Source: Terriglobia bacterium
GTDB taxonomy: Bacteria > Acidobacteriota > Terriglobia > Bryobacterales > Bryobacteraceae
Reading direction: 5' to 3'
Assembly: GCA_025363475.1 (NCBI GenBank)
Contig: JANYDS010000043.1
Span: forward strand, 1-64,000
DNA length: 64,000 nt
In this document: one piece after another, positions 9,682-17,191 of the stretch
Layout: each line of letters begins with the position of its first letter
Numbering within the stretch: the stretch's first letter is position 1
Program-made: the position numbers and the translations under genes
The notes under the pieces: generated by a model
Seen by the model: only the letters and a program-made list of their open reading frames with translations
What the model was told of the DNA's origin: nothing
Databases searched by the model: none

Positions 9682-10602
9682 TCAGGAATGGCGCGTCTGG
9701 CGGACCAGCAGTGCCCCCCAATGAAAGCCGGCCCCGAACGCTGCAAAGCAAACCAGGTCGCCGTCATCAAACGTATTGGATTCACTCCACTCCGCAGCCG
9801 CAATCAGCATTGAAGCGGATGATGTGTTCCCAAACCGCCGAATATTCGAATAGATCCGCTCCGCCGGAACGCTGATCGCCTTCGCCACCCGGTCCATCAA
9901 ATTCTGATTCGCCTGATGCATCAGGAAAACCCGCACCTCATCCGCACCCGCGCCATTACGACTCAAAACTTCCTCAATCGCCGCAGGCATCTTGCGCGAA
10001 GCCTGCATAATCACAGACCGGCCATTCATCTGTACCGGGCCATCAAATTCCAGCCGCAAATCTTCCGCATAACTGCCATCCGAATGCAGCACCGAGTCAA
10101 GAACTTCAAGACCGCTGGCACCGCCAGAAATCAGGCAAGCACCAGCACCATCACCAAACAAAATGCCCACGTTCTTATCGAGTGGCGCAGCCAAGCCCGG
10201 TCCCGACATCTTCTCTGCCGCAATCACCAGGACTTCGCCATAAACCGCAGCCAGTTGCGCCCCCAGCGCCATTCCAAACAGCGAACCACAGCTCGCCAGA
10301 GGAAGGTCAATCGCAGCAATACCGTCGAAACCCAAGCGATGCGCAACCTGCGCCGCAGGCCCCGGAAAGCGCCGTTCAGACGACGCCGAACTTACAATGA
10401 TCAAACCCGGTTTCGTCGCCAGTTCCCGAGCCGCCGCAACGGCAAGATCCACCACAGTCTCATCGGCCCGCGCCACCCGACGCTCTTCAATCCCGGTAGC
10501 CGAAAGAATCCAGTCCGCATCGCACTGCAGCATCTCCGCCAGTTCCGCATTGCCCAGAACCCGCTCCGGAACATACCGCCCGAAAGCAACAATCGCAGCC
10601 AT
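9682..10602 (-). CDS. 3-oxoacyl-ACP synthase III (KASIII/FabH-like), operon-specialised
   Basis: 306-aa thiolase-fold condensing enzyme. The Cys-His-Asn triad is visible: Cys105 in PLASCGSLFG, His229 in MHQANQNLMDRVAK and Asn259 in RRFGNTSSAS. KASIII enzymes condense an acyl-CoA primer with malonyl-ACP, or transfer acyl groups. Here it is the last gene of the MBOAT operon; its ATG overlaps the stop of the acyl carrier protein gene by one base (TAATG). That coupling suggests it loads or elongates acyl groups on that carrier, rather than serving bulk fatty-acid synthesis. The active-site loop LASCGS differs from the AACSGF type of housekeeping FabH, so substrate choice may differ. Activity is inferred, not shown. 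Confidence 0.88.
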   Translation of the reverse strand: MAAIVAFGRYVPERVLGNAELAEMLQCDADWILSATGIEERRVARADETVVDLAVAAARELATKPGLIIVSSASSERRFPGPAAQVAHRLGFDGIAAIDLPLASCGSLFGMALGAQLAAVYGEVLVIAAEKMSGPGLAAPLDKNVGILFGDGAGACLISGGASGLEVLDSVLHSDGSYAEDLRLEFDGPVQMNGRSVIMQASRKMPAAIEEVLSRNGAGADEVRVFLMHQANQNLMDRVAKAISVPAERIYSNIRRFGNTSSASMLIAAAEWSESNTFDDGDLVCFAAFGAGFHWGALLVRQTRHS

Positions 10603-10838
10603 TACGCGAGGCGTGTCTCGATGTAACTTTCGATCCGCTCAATCGAATCAAACCGGCGCGGATTGAGATCTGAATCAGGAATGTTGATCGCGAACGCCTT
10701 TTCCAGTTCACCCACCATATCGGTGAGCGCAAAAGAATCCAGATACCCCGAATCAAAAAGCGATTCATCCACTGCCGGAATTGACCCCTTGCCCGAAACT
10801 TTCTTAACGATGTCTGCGATCGTGTCTTGTCTATTCAT
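10602..10838 (-). CDS. Acyl carrier protein, dedicated to MBOAT operon
   Basis: 78-aa acidic helical protein with the carrier motif SGYLDSFALTDMV. Ser35 in DSF (DSL in most carriers) is the expected 4'-phosphopantetheine site, and the preceding LFDSG and following ELEKAFAINIPDSDL match the helix II-III region. It overlaps the upstream SGNH gene by 8 bases and the downstream KASIII gene by one, so synthesis of the three is coupled. In Dlt systems a carrier of this kind hands its acyl group to an MBOAT protein. Here no adenylation (DltA-like) gene is present and the KASIII gene is the only visible loading partner. Confidence 0.9.
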   Translation of the reverse strand: MNRQDTIADIVKKVSGKGSIPAVDESLFDSGYLDSFALTDMVGELEKAFAINIPDSDLNPRRFDSIERIESYIETRLA

Positions 10839-12072
10839 GAATACCGTTCAATAGCTGCGTAGAAATCATGTCGCCCAGCAACCGGTAACCCTCACCGGTC
10901 AGATGAATATAATCACCCTGTGAAAGGCCCGCCGTAACCCAGCGTTTAACAATACCAGGCCCGCCCATATGCAGCCGCCAGTCCCAAAACGCCAGACCCT
11001 GTTTCAACGCCAGTTCACGCTGCACATCAATCACCTCACTCAGGTGAATCAGCGAACGCGGATTGCCGCAGTCAGGCGGCCCCACGATAAGAATCGACGC
11101 GTTCGGCGTGGCCGCACGAATACGCGCAATTACCGCCGTAAGATCCGACCGATACTGTTCCGCAGTCCATAGATGACCGTTCGCTTCATTCGTCCCATAA
11201 GCCAAAATCACCAGGCTTGCCGCACGCCGCGCCCCCAGCGCCATCCACACTGGCGCATTCCAGCCCAGCATTACATTCGCCTGCGCGCCATTAATTCCCA
11301 TGGTCTCCAGCGTCAATCCGCGCGTATTATCCAGAGTGAAACCAAACAACCGCACCGGTGCCCGGTTCAGTGTACGCAGCGCAATCTCATGTAAACCTGG
11401 CACCAGCGCACGTGAAAAAACGCCCGGCCCGAAATCCCCATCCGTCCCAACCGACCCCGCAATCTCATTGTCAATCTGGACCTCAAACTGACCCCCGCCC
11501 GGCTGCTGCTGATAGAAGATTTCCAGCAGTTCACCCGATGCTCGAAGCGTCACTGTTTGCCCGGCCGCCTGAGCCGTGATACTCAGCCCGCTCAGCCCCT
11601 GATATTCATCCCCGCGCAGCGCCATCACGCCCTCAGTCTTCCAGCCCGCCGACTGATTCCCCAGCGCATCATACCTTCGATAGCCGCGAAACGGCCGACC
11701 CGCATGAACAAACCCCGGGCCCCCATCACCAAAGCGCGTCTGCAATGCCGTGCGCATCGCATTCACCCAGTCATCTGACGCCGTATGCGAATCCCCAAAC
11801 TGCAGAATGTGAACTGGCGGACCGCCCTTGTGCACCTGCTTCATCGCCTCAAAAAATCCCGCCAGCGCCTCTGGATTTTCGATGCCGGTAGTGACATCCG
11901 CCATGCGACCATCAATCTCTTCACGCGCCGCAAACCGGGCCGCCGGACTAATACGAACCGGCACCGCAGCCTTCCGCCGCACAACAGGTCGCTTCTTCAC
12001 CGGAGGCGCGGCGGCAAAAGCCGGAACGATAGCCAGCGCAACAGTCAGCAAAAAGACCACCAGCCGCTTCAC
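10831..12072 (-). CDS. Secreted SGNH/GDSL-family esterase or acyltransferase, copy 2 of operon pair
   Basis: 413-aa exported protein with a signal peptide (VVFLLTVALAIVPAFA) and a basic linker. All four SGNH blocks are present: ILQFGDSH (Ser95), MGINGAQ, AYGTNEANG and DYIHLTGEGY (Asp387, His390). A beta-rich insert lies between blocks I and II (IFYQQQPGGGQFEVQIDNE). It is paralogous to the protein encoded upstream, sharing the insert and block order. It starts with GTG inside the stop of that gene (4-base overlap). SGNH proteins paired with MBOAT transporters (AlgJ/AlgX, PatB, DltD) carry out the final acyl transfer to a polymer outside the membrane; that role is inferred here. Confidence 0.87.
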   Translation of the reverse strand: MKRLVVFLLTVALAIVPAFAAAPPVKKRPVVRRKAAVPVRISPAARFAAREEIDGRMADVTTGIENPEALAGFFEAMKQVHKGGPPVHILQFGDSHTASDDWVNAMRTALQTRFGDGGPGFVHAGRPFRGYRRYDALGNQSAGWKTEGVMALRGDEYQGLSGLSITAQAAGQTVTLRASGELLEIFYQQQPGGGQFEVQIDNEIAGSVGTDGDFGPGVFSRALVPGLHEIALRTLNRAPVRLFGFTLDNTRGLTLETMGINGAQANVMLGWNAPVWMALGARRAASLVILAYGTNEANGHLWTAEQYRSDLTAVIARIRAATPNASILIVGPPDCGNPRSLIHLSEVIDVQRELALKQGLAFWDWRLHMGGPGIVKRWVTAGLSQGDYIHLTGEGYRLLGDMISTQLLNGIHE

Positions 12073-13340
12073 TGCTTCGAGGCCTCGTAGCCTTCCATTA
12101 AAGCCTTCTCAAACAGCTCGCCCACAATCGCCGCACCCGCCGGCATGGGATGCAGAAAATCAGCGCTCACCAGCCGGGGCTGTGAATGATACCAGCGGTT
12201 CATCGTGCCTTCGCCGCCCATCGCTTCAAATGTGTTGAAGAACGCACAGCCGGTTTCCGCCGCCACTTTGCGCTGCGCTTCGATAATGGCATGCAGCGCC
12301 GGAGGCGTCGAAATATCCGGTCCTGTTCCGCGGTCCATAGGACCCATCAACAGCAACGAAGCATGCGGCAGCGCAGCCCGCAACCGCGCAATCACGCGCC
12401 GTAGCTCCTGCGGATATTCCTTCTCCACGTAGGCCGGGTAAAGACTCTCATTCGTCCCGTAACTCACCACCACCAGATCCGGATTCTCATGACTCAGTTC
12501 CGCCGCCCAGTGCGGCTCATTAAAATGGCGGACAATCATCTGCACCTGCGCGCCATTCACGCCCAAACTGCTGTACTGCACGCCCGGCCGGTCTTTATCG
12601 AAACGATAACCAAACAGCCGCACATTCCCCTGCGAGACAGCCAGCTGAATCGCCTGCGTCCCTGGCGGCAGAGTGATTTCGGCAAACGCGGGTTTTGTCT
12701 CGTCGGCAGCAGTATGCACTTCTTCTATCTTCGCCTCATTATTCCTCACCGTGAAATTGCCCCCGCCCGGCTGCGCCAAATAGTAAACAATCACGCGCGA
12801 GTACTGGTTGTCCGGCAGAATCACGCGTGAATTCGCGCCCGGTTCGCCTTTGAAACTCACGCCGCCCAGCCCGTGTAAACCATCGCGCGCCCAGCCCTGG
12901 TTGGCCGGTTCAATCTTCCAGCCCCGGTCCTCCAGCTTGACGCCGTTATGCCCGTACCAGGCCCAGGGCTTGGCAATCAGCAGATAGCCGTGCCCCGCAT
13001 CACCGAACCGCTGCTGCAGCAAGCGGCGGATGTCTGAAGTTATGGAGTCCGCCGTTGTGGGTGAATCGCCATAGTGCAGCACGCGTGTAACAGCGCCCAG
13101 CCGCAGTGAGGCGTAAAACGTATCCAGACTGCCCGGCGGAATCTCCAGATTCGGAGGCGGCAAGGGTGCAGGTTTCGCAGAAACAGGCGTTATTAGTTTG
13201 GGCTTAGGTGCTGCCACCGGCAACGGTAATTTAAACGTGGAAAGCAGCAGACCAGAACGCATTCCATGGGGCAGAAAGACCGCCATCACCGCGAAGGTGA
13301 CCAGAGCGAGCGACGTTTTGCGGGGCAGGGTATCTAACAT
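12069..13340 (-). CDS. Membrane-anchored SGNH/GDSL-family esterase or acyltransferase, copy 1 of operon pair
   Basis: 423 aa. An N-terminal membrane segment (LALVTFAVMAVFLPHG) is followed by a proline-rich spacer (about residues 40-70) and an SGNH domain: VLHYGDSPTTAD (Ser93), LGVNGAQ, VSYGTNES and SADFLHP (Asp394, His397). The same beta-rich insert as in its downstream paralogue is seen (YYLAQPGGGNFTVRNNEAK). Its ATG follows the MBOAT stop codon with no gap and its stop overlaps the next start. It probably sits on the outer face of the membrane beside the MBOAT protein. Two SGNH enzymes could act on different substrates, or one could remove what the other adds. Confidence 0.87.
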   Translation of the reverse strand: MLDTLPRKTSLALVTFAVMAVFLPHGMRSGLLLSTFKLPLPVAAPKPKLITPVSAKPAPLPPPNLEIPPGSLDTFYASLRLGAVTRVLHYGDSPTTADSITSDIRRLLQQRFGDAGHGYLLIAKPWAWYGHNGVKLEDRGWKIEPANQGWARDGLHGLGGVSFKGEPGANSRVILPDNQYSRVIVYYLAQPGGGNFTVRNNEAKIEEVHTAADETKPAFAEITLPPGTQAIQLAVSQGNVRLFGYRFDKDRPGVQYSSLGVNGAQVQMIVRHFNEPHWAAELSHENPDLVVVSYGTNESLYPAYVEKEYPQELRRVIARLRAALPHASLLLMGPMDRGTGPDISTPPALHAIIEAQRKVAAETGCAFFNTFEAMGGEGTMNRWYHSQPRLVSADFLHPMPAGAAIVGELFEKALMEGYEASKQ

Positions 13341-14684
13341 CTAAAACCGCGAGTAAATGAACGGGGCCGCGCCCGTGTTCGCCAGGTATTGAATCGCCAC
13401 CACCAGCAGCGCCAGAGCCGCGGACTGCAGCACCGCCGGAGTTTTCACAAACCCGTTCAGTCCGCGTTCATACCAGGCCTTGGGAATAAAATGTCCCGCA
13501 ACCGCCACGCCCAGGACAAAGACGAACTGCAGCGTGGTGTTCTCAAACGTGAAATGCAGCGAGCCGATTTGTACCAGTATCCGCAGCGCCAGATCGAAAT
13601 CCGCCGCACGGAAAAAGATCCACGCAAACAGCACAAAATGAAACGTGACGAACCGCCCTGCCATCACGGCCAGCCGCGATGGCGCAGGCTGGCCCCGTCG
13701 CATCGTCTGCCACAGCCGGAACCCGGCCAGACCAGAGCCGTGGATCAATCCCCACGTCAAATAATTCCACCCCGCGCCATGCCACAATCCGCCGAGGGCC
13801 ATCGTGATGATCAGGTTCACATAAGGCATCACAGTCGTGCGCGGACCCGGCAGCGAAAAATACAAATACTCCTGCAGCCATTTGGAAAACGAGATATGCC
13901 AGCGCTTCCAGAAATCAGCAATATTCGCCGCCTGGTAAGGAGCATTGAAGTTCACCGGCAGCCGAATGCCCAGCAGCAGTCCCGCCCCGATGGCGATGTC
14001 GCTGTAACCCGAAAAATCGTAATACAGCTGAAAGGCATAACCGTAAACCGCCACCAGAACATCGCCACCCGAGTACAGCGTGGGCAGATCGAAAACGCGG
14101 TTCACCAGGTTGAGCCCCAGGTAATCCGCAATCAGGAATTTCTTGAAGAGGCCGAGGCCGATTAGGAACAGCGCGCGGCTGCCTTCCTCCGCGGTCAGTA
14201 CGGCGTCATTCTTCGTCCATTGCGGCAGCAGTGACGAGACGCGCGTAATCGGCCCCGCCAGCGTTGTGGGGAAGAAGGTCACGGAGGCGAAGTATTGCGA
14301 AAAGCTGGTCGAGGGCTTTGAATCCTTGCGGTAGATATCGAGCGTATAGGTCATCGCCTGGAAGGCGTAGAAAGAGAGGCTGAGCTGTAGCAAAAGACTG
14401 AACTTGCTGAAGACAATCAGCCCCACGTTCATCAGGACGCTGATACAGATCAGAAGCCGGCGCGCGACAGCCCCGGAAGTCCGACCCAAGGCTCGTCCGA
14501 CCAGAAAATCACAACCGGCAGCGACAGGAATCAGAATGAGATAGATCAGCTCCGACCGGGCATAGAAAAACAGATTCGCAGCGCAAATGAGCCCCAGAAC
14601 GGCCGCGCGCCGACGCCGCAACAGCCAGAAAGCGAGGAATACAACAGCCAGAAAACAATAAAATTCCGGCGTAGTGGGAAGCAT
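13341..14684 (-). CDS. MBOAT-family O-acyltransferase (AlgI/DltB-like)
   Basis: 447-aa polytopic membrane protein of the MBOAT family, which passes acyl groups across the membrane for O-acylation of extracellular polymers. It shows FFPTTLAGPITR, the highly conserved YYDFSGYSDIAIG, NFNAPYQAANIADFWKRWHI, SKWLQEYLYF, and the catalytic-channel region GGLWHGAGWNYLTWGLIHG with His302 (invariant WHG) and His315. It is the first gene of a five-gene coupled operon, followed by two SGNH proteins, an acyl carrier protein and a KASIII. No alginate or teichoic-acid genes are nearby, so the polymer that is modified is unknown. Confidence 0.92.
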   Translation of the reverse strand: MLPTTPEFYCFLAVVFLAFWLLRRRRAAVLGLICAANLFFYARSELIYLILIPVAAGCDFLVGRALGRTSGAVARRLLICISVLMNVGLIVFSKFSLLLQLSLSFYAFQAMTYTLDIYRKDSKPSTSFSQYFASVTFFPTTLAGPITRVSSLLPQWTKNDAVLTAEEGSRALFLIGLGLFKKFLIADYLGLNLVNRVFDLPTLYSGGDVLVAVYGYAFQLYYDFSGYSDIAIGAGLLLGIRLPVNFNAPYQAANIADFWKRWHISFSKWLQEYLYFSLPGPRTTVMPYVNLIITMALGGLWHGAGWNYLTWGLIHGSGLAGFRLWQTMRRGQPAPSRLAVMAGRFVTFHFVLFAWIFFRAADFDLALRILVQIGSLHFTFENTTLQFVFVLGVAVAGHFIPKAWYERGLNGFVKTPAVLQSAALALLVVAIQYLANTGAAPFIYSRF

Positions 14685-14713
14685 CAGGAGATTTCAGCTT
14701 ACCGAACCCCCCG

Positions 14714-14733
14714 AAAAGGGGACAGACGCATTT
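14714..14733 (+). repeat. Left inverted repeat flanking RAYT gene
   Basis: The 20 bases AAAAGGGGACAGACGCATTT lie between the MBOAT start and the 3' end of the RAYT gene. They are an imperfect inverted match to 15416-15437 on the other side of that gene, differing by small indels. A GGGG/CCCC inverted pair at its outer edge could form a hairpin. RAYT transposases usually recognise such REP-like ends. Confidence 0.6.
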
Positions 14734-14754
14734 AAATCACCCGATCACCATTCC

Positions 14755-15378
14755 CTAAACGCCATCAATGCCCGCCGCCTTGCGTTTAGCTGGCCGACCT
14801 CGCTCCATCACCACCAGCACCCGCCCCGCCTGCCGCTCCAGATCCATCACAAACGCCCTCGAGCCAAGCGGTTCTCCCACCCGCGTCGCCCGTCGCATGC
14901 GATCTGCCTCAGCATCCGAAAGACATTCTGTACCAGTGCGGGACCAGTCACCATGCGCACTGGACCACGGCCACTCCCACGCCTCACACACCAGCCCCGC
15001 CCGCACCGGATTCAGCTCCGTATACGCAATCGCCCGCCGAAAATGATCCCGGTCCAGCGGACATGAAAAGAACCTGTTCTGCCACAAATGTCCGCTCCTT
15101 CCGCCTGACCGGTTGAACGCCGAAGCGTATTCAGAGTGGGTCCGGCCAAGCGCCTTCGCAAGCCCGGTCTCGTCATCCGGAGTGGCAACGAGTTGAATGT
15201 GATTAGGCATCAGACAAAACGCCTGAACCGCCACGTGCGCAGCAGAACAATGCCCCATCAATAGCCCAACATAAGCGGAGTAGTCTCCCGATGAAACGAA
15301 AACCTGCTCACGATTGTTTCCCCGCTGGGTGATATGGTGCGCGATCCCAGGAAATACGCTGCGGGGACGACGGGGCAT
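14755..15378 (-). CDS. REP-associated tyrosine transposase (RAYT), Y1_Tnp domain
   Basis: About 207 aa, a single-strand HUH-type transposase of the IS200/IS605-related RAYT group. It begins PRRPRSVFPGIAHHITQRGN as in the family and has the MPNHIQLVA motif and the downstream YTELNPVRAGLV block. The HUH pair reads His-Ile-Gln instead of the usual His-hydrophobic-His, so metal binding and activity may be altered. The presumed catalytic Tyr would lie in the helix near AIAYTELN. The start was set at the ATG giving MPRRPR; an ATG two codons upstream is equivalent. Inverted repeats flank the gene. Confidence 0.85.
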   Translation of the reverse strand: MPRRPRSVFPGIAHHITQRGNNREQVFVSSGDYSAYVGLLMGHCSAAHVAVQAFCLMPNHIQLVATPDDETGLAKALGRTHSEYASAFNRSGGRSGHLWQNRFFSCPLDRDHFRRAIAYTELNPVRAGLVCEAWEWPWSSAHGDWSRTGTECLSDAEADRMRRATRVGEPLGSRAFVMDLERQAGRVLVVMERGRPAKRKAAGIDGV

Positions 15379-15415
15379 AAGCATTCTGTGCGATTCGTCT
15401 GGGCAAAATCTCACA

Positions 15416-15437
15416 AAATTGCGTCTGCCCCCTTTTT
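15416..15437 (-). repeat. Right inverted repeat flanking RAYT gene
   Basis: Read on the reverse strand this 22-base segment starts AAAAAGGGGGCAGACGCA and ends ATTT. It pairs with the left repeat at 14714-14733. It lies about 38 bases upstream of the transposase start and so may also overlap the promoter of the gene. Confidence 0.6.
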
Positions 15438-15667
15438 GCCCCCTGGTTGCAAGTCGTCACAACCACGCTGCGATTCTTCCCGCGCTGTTGGGCGAGACCG
15501 TGTTCGTCATCTTGACGACGGGGGAAGTTCCCATGCCGTCCCGGCAAACGCCTGAAAACATTGGATCAGCAGGGAAGTCGAAAATCAAATGGCCCGCGCA
15601 GGCTTTTCTCTTAATCAGAAGATCCAACGCTCGACTTAGGGCCGGGTGTGCGACATGAAAGTCGAGA

Positions 15668-15961
15668 TCAGGCCGCCCGCCGACCCTCCCAATAGTTTTC
15701 AAACCGGGCGTTGAAGTGACAGCAGCGCAGTGCGAGGATGGCGTTTGCGCCGCGAACGGTCCAGAACTGCTTGCAGCGGGAGCCGATGATGGTTTTGCAG
15801 CCTGCCTCGATAACGCCGGAGCCGATGAACAGGTGTTGGGCACGGAAGTTCGGGTATCGCATGCGTTCCTTGTTGTTGTCAAAGTAGTCGGCTTTGGTGC
15901 GGATCTTTTCGAGGAGTTCCGCCAATGGTCTGGGCGATTCCGTAAGTATTATCTGTGCGCT
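15668..15961 (-). pseudogene. ISKra4-family transposase remnant (C-terminal fragment)
   Basis: The readable part (about 85 codons from a TTG at 15925) matches the C-terminal end of ISKra4-type transposases: YFDNNKERMRYPNFRAQHLF, IGSGVIEAGCKTIIGSR, FWTVRGANAILALRCC, and a final RFENYWEGRR. The N-terminal three quarters of such a transposase (about 400-500 aa) are missing. The frame stays open for some codons upstream but family similarity is lost there. The 283 bases between this fragment and the RAYT gene hold no convincing gene. It looks like an old, truncated insertion sequence. Confidence 0.7.
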
Positions 15962-16045
15962 CCGAACGAAATGGTCCCAACTTGGGAATCTTTACCAAGG
16001 ATGGCTTCGGTGTACTACATTCCAGCGGTTCGAAGGCTCAAGCTA

Positions 16046-17188
16046 GTGTCCCGTCCCATTTAATTATTCACAACAATCGTAACCTGTGATTCAAATGATG
16101 GTATGTTTGCTGGTGCTTCGGCATTAACCAGCGGAGAAGAGCAAAAGCGTCAATTGGAAACGTTGCTTCGGACCGGGTCCACGCCGCAAAGAACTGCCCG
16201 CCGCTGTCAGGCCGTTCTGTTGGCAGGCCAAGGGCTGTCGAACAGCTTGATCGCCCGACAAACCGGCTTGTCGCGACCAACCGTACTGGCTGCGCGTGCT
16301 GCATTTGCCAGGCGGGGTGCTGCCGGCATCTGCGAGCCGCAAAAGCGAAAGCGGTCGCGCCGGGTGCTGACGCCCGAACTGGAGCAGCGGATTCTGGATG
16401 CAACACTTAAAACCAGACCAGCGAACGCGACGCACTGGAGCGCCCGCGTGCTGGCGTCGAAGATGGGCGTTTCCCGCATGATGGTGCAGCGTCTCTGGCA
16501 ACGCCATGACATTCAGCCGCACCGGGTGGAGAAATTCAAGATCTCGAATGACCCGAAGTTTGAAACTAAGGTGCGGGATGTCATCGGCCTTTACCTGAAC
16601 CCGCCTGACCGCGCCCTTGTGCTCTGTGTCGACGAAAAGAGCCAGATTCAGGCATTAGACCGAACCAGTCCGATTCTTCCGTTGCGGCCGGGAATACCGG
16701 AGCGCCAGACTCATGATTACAAACGGCACGGAACGACTACCTTGTTCGCCGCCTTCAATATTTTGAACGGCAAAGTCATCGGCAGCTGCCTGCCGCGCCA
16801 CCGCGGCAAGGAGTTCATCAAGTTCCTCAATCAACTTGAAAAAGAGGTTCCTCCGGATCTTGACATCCATCTCATTCTCGACAACTACAGCATCCACAAG
16901 AGCGCTGCCGTCCAGGACTGGCTCAAACCAAAACGCCACCGCCGTTTCCATTTCCACTTCACTCCCACCAGCAGTTTCTGGCTCAATCAGGTCGAACGAT
17001 GGTTCGGTCTCATCACCGACAAGATGATCCGGCGAGGCACTTTCCTGTCGGTCGAAGAACTGGAACGCGCCATCTACGCATGGCTCGCTACCTGGAACGA
17101 TACGCCCAAAGCCTTCGTCTGGAAGGCCTCCGCCGACGTTATCCTCGACAAGGTTCGCGGTTGTAAAGAATTATCCGGGACGGCACAC
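16046..17188 (+). mobile_element. IS630-family insertion sequence, complete
   Basis: A 1143-bp element bounded by imperfect terminal inverted repeats of 29 bases (16046-16074 and 17160-17188, 23 of 29 matching, both ends beginning GTGT.CCGTCCC when read inwards). It is flanked by a TA dinucleotide on each side (16044-16045 and 17189-17190), the target duplication expected for IS630. The right flank is a DUF262-type gene that it truncates. One transposase gene is inside. Ends and transposase appear intact, so it may be recent and active. Confidence 0.85.
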
Positions 17189-17191
17189 TAG
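16103..17191 (+). CDS. IS630-family DDE transposase
   Basis: 362 aa. An N-terminal helix-turn-helix (LSNSLIARQTGLSRPTVLAA) is followed by a second DNA-binding segment and an RNase H-like catalytic core. The acidic triad is visible: Asp177 in CVDEKSQIQ, Asp260 in LILDNYSIHK and Glu298 in WLNQVERWF, close to the DD(34-37)E spacing of IS630/Tc1-mariner enzymes. The frame is uninterrupted. The stop codon TAG at 17189-17191 is not inside the element: its TA is the duplicated target site and the G is host DNA. Start ATG 16103 sits 57 bases inside the left end. Confidence 0.92.
   Translation: MFAGASALTSGEEQKRQLETLLRTGSTPQRTARRCQAVLLAGQGLSNSLIARQTGLSRPTVLAARAAFARRGAAGICEPQKRKRSRRVLTPELEQRILDATLKTRPANATHWSARVLASKMGVSRMMVQRLWQRHDIQPHRVEKFKISNDPKFETKVRDVIGLYLNPPDRALVLCVDEKSQIQALDRTSPILPLRPGIPERQTHDYKRHGTTTLFAAFNILNGKVIGSCLPRHRGKEFIKFLNQLEKEVPPDLDIHLILDNYSIHKSAAVQDWLKPKRHRRFHFHFTPTSSFWLNQVERWFGLITDKMIRRGTFLSVEELERAIYAWLATWNDTPKAFVWKASADVILDKVRGCKELSGTAH

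Noticed and set aside
15457-15882. 141-codon reverse-strand frame over the ISKra4 remnant
   Set aside because: It is in a different frame from the readable transposase remnant and shows no family similarity.
16021-16045. GGTTCGAA-containing stretch resembling a tRNA T-loop near the IS630 insertion
   Set aside because: No matching acceptor, anticodon or T-stem can be built around it.
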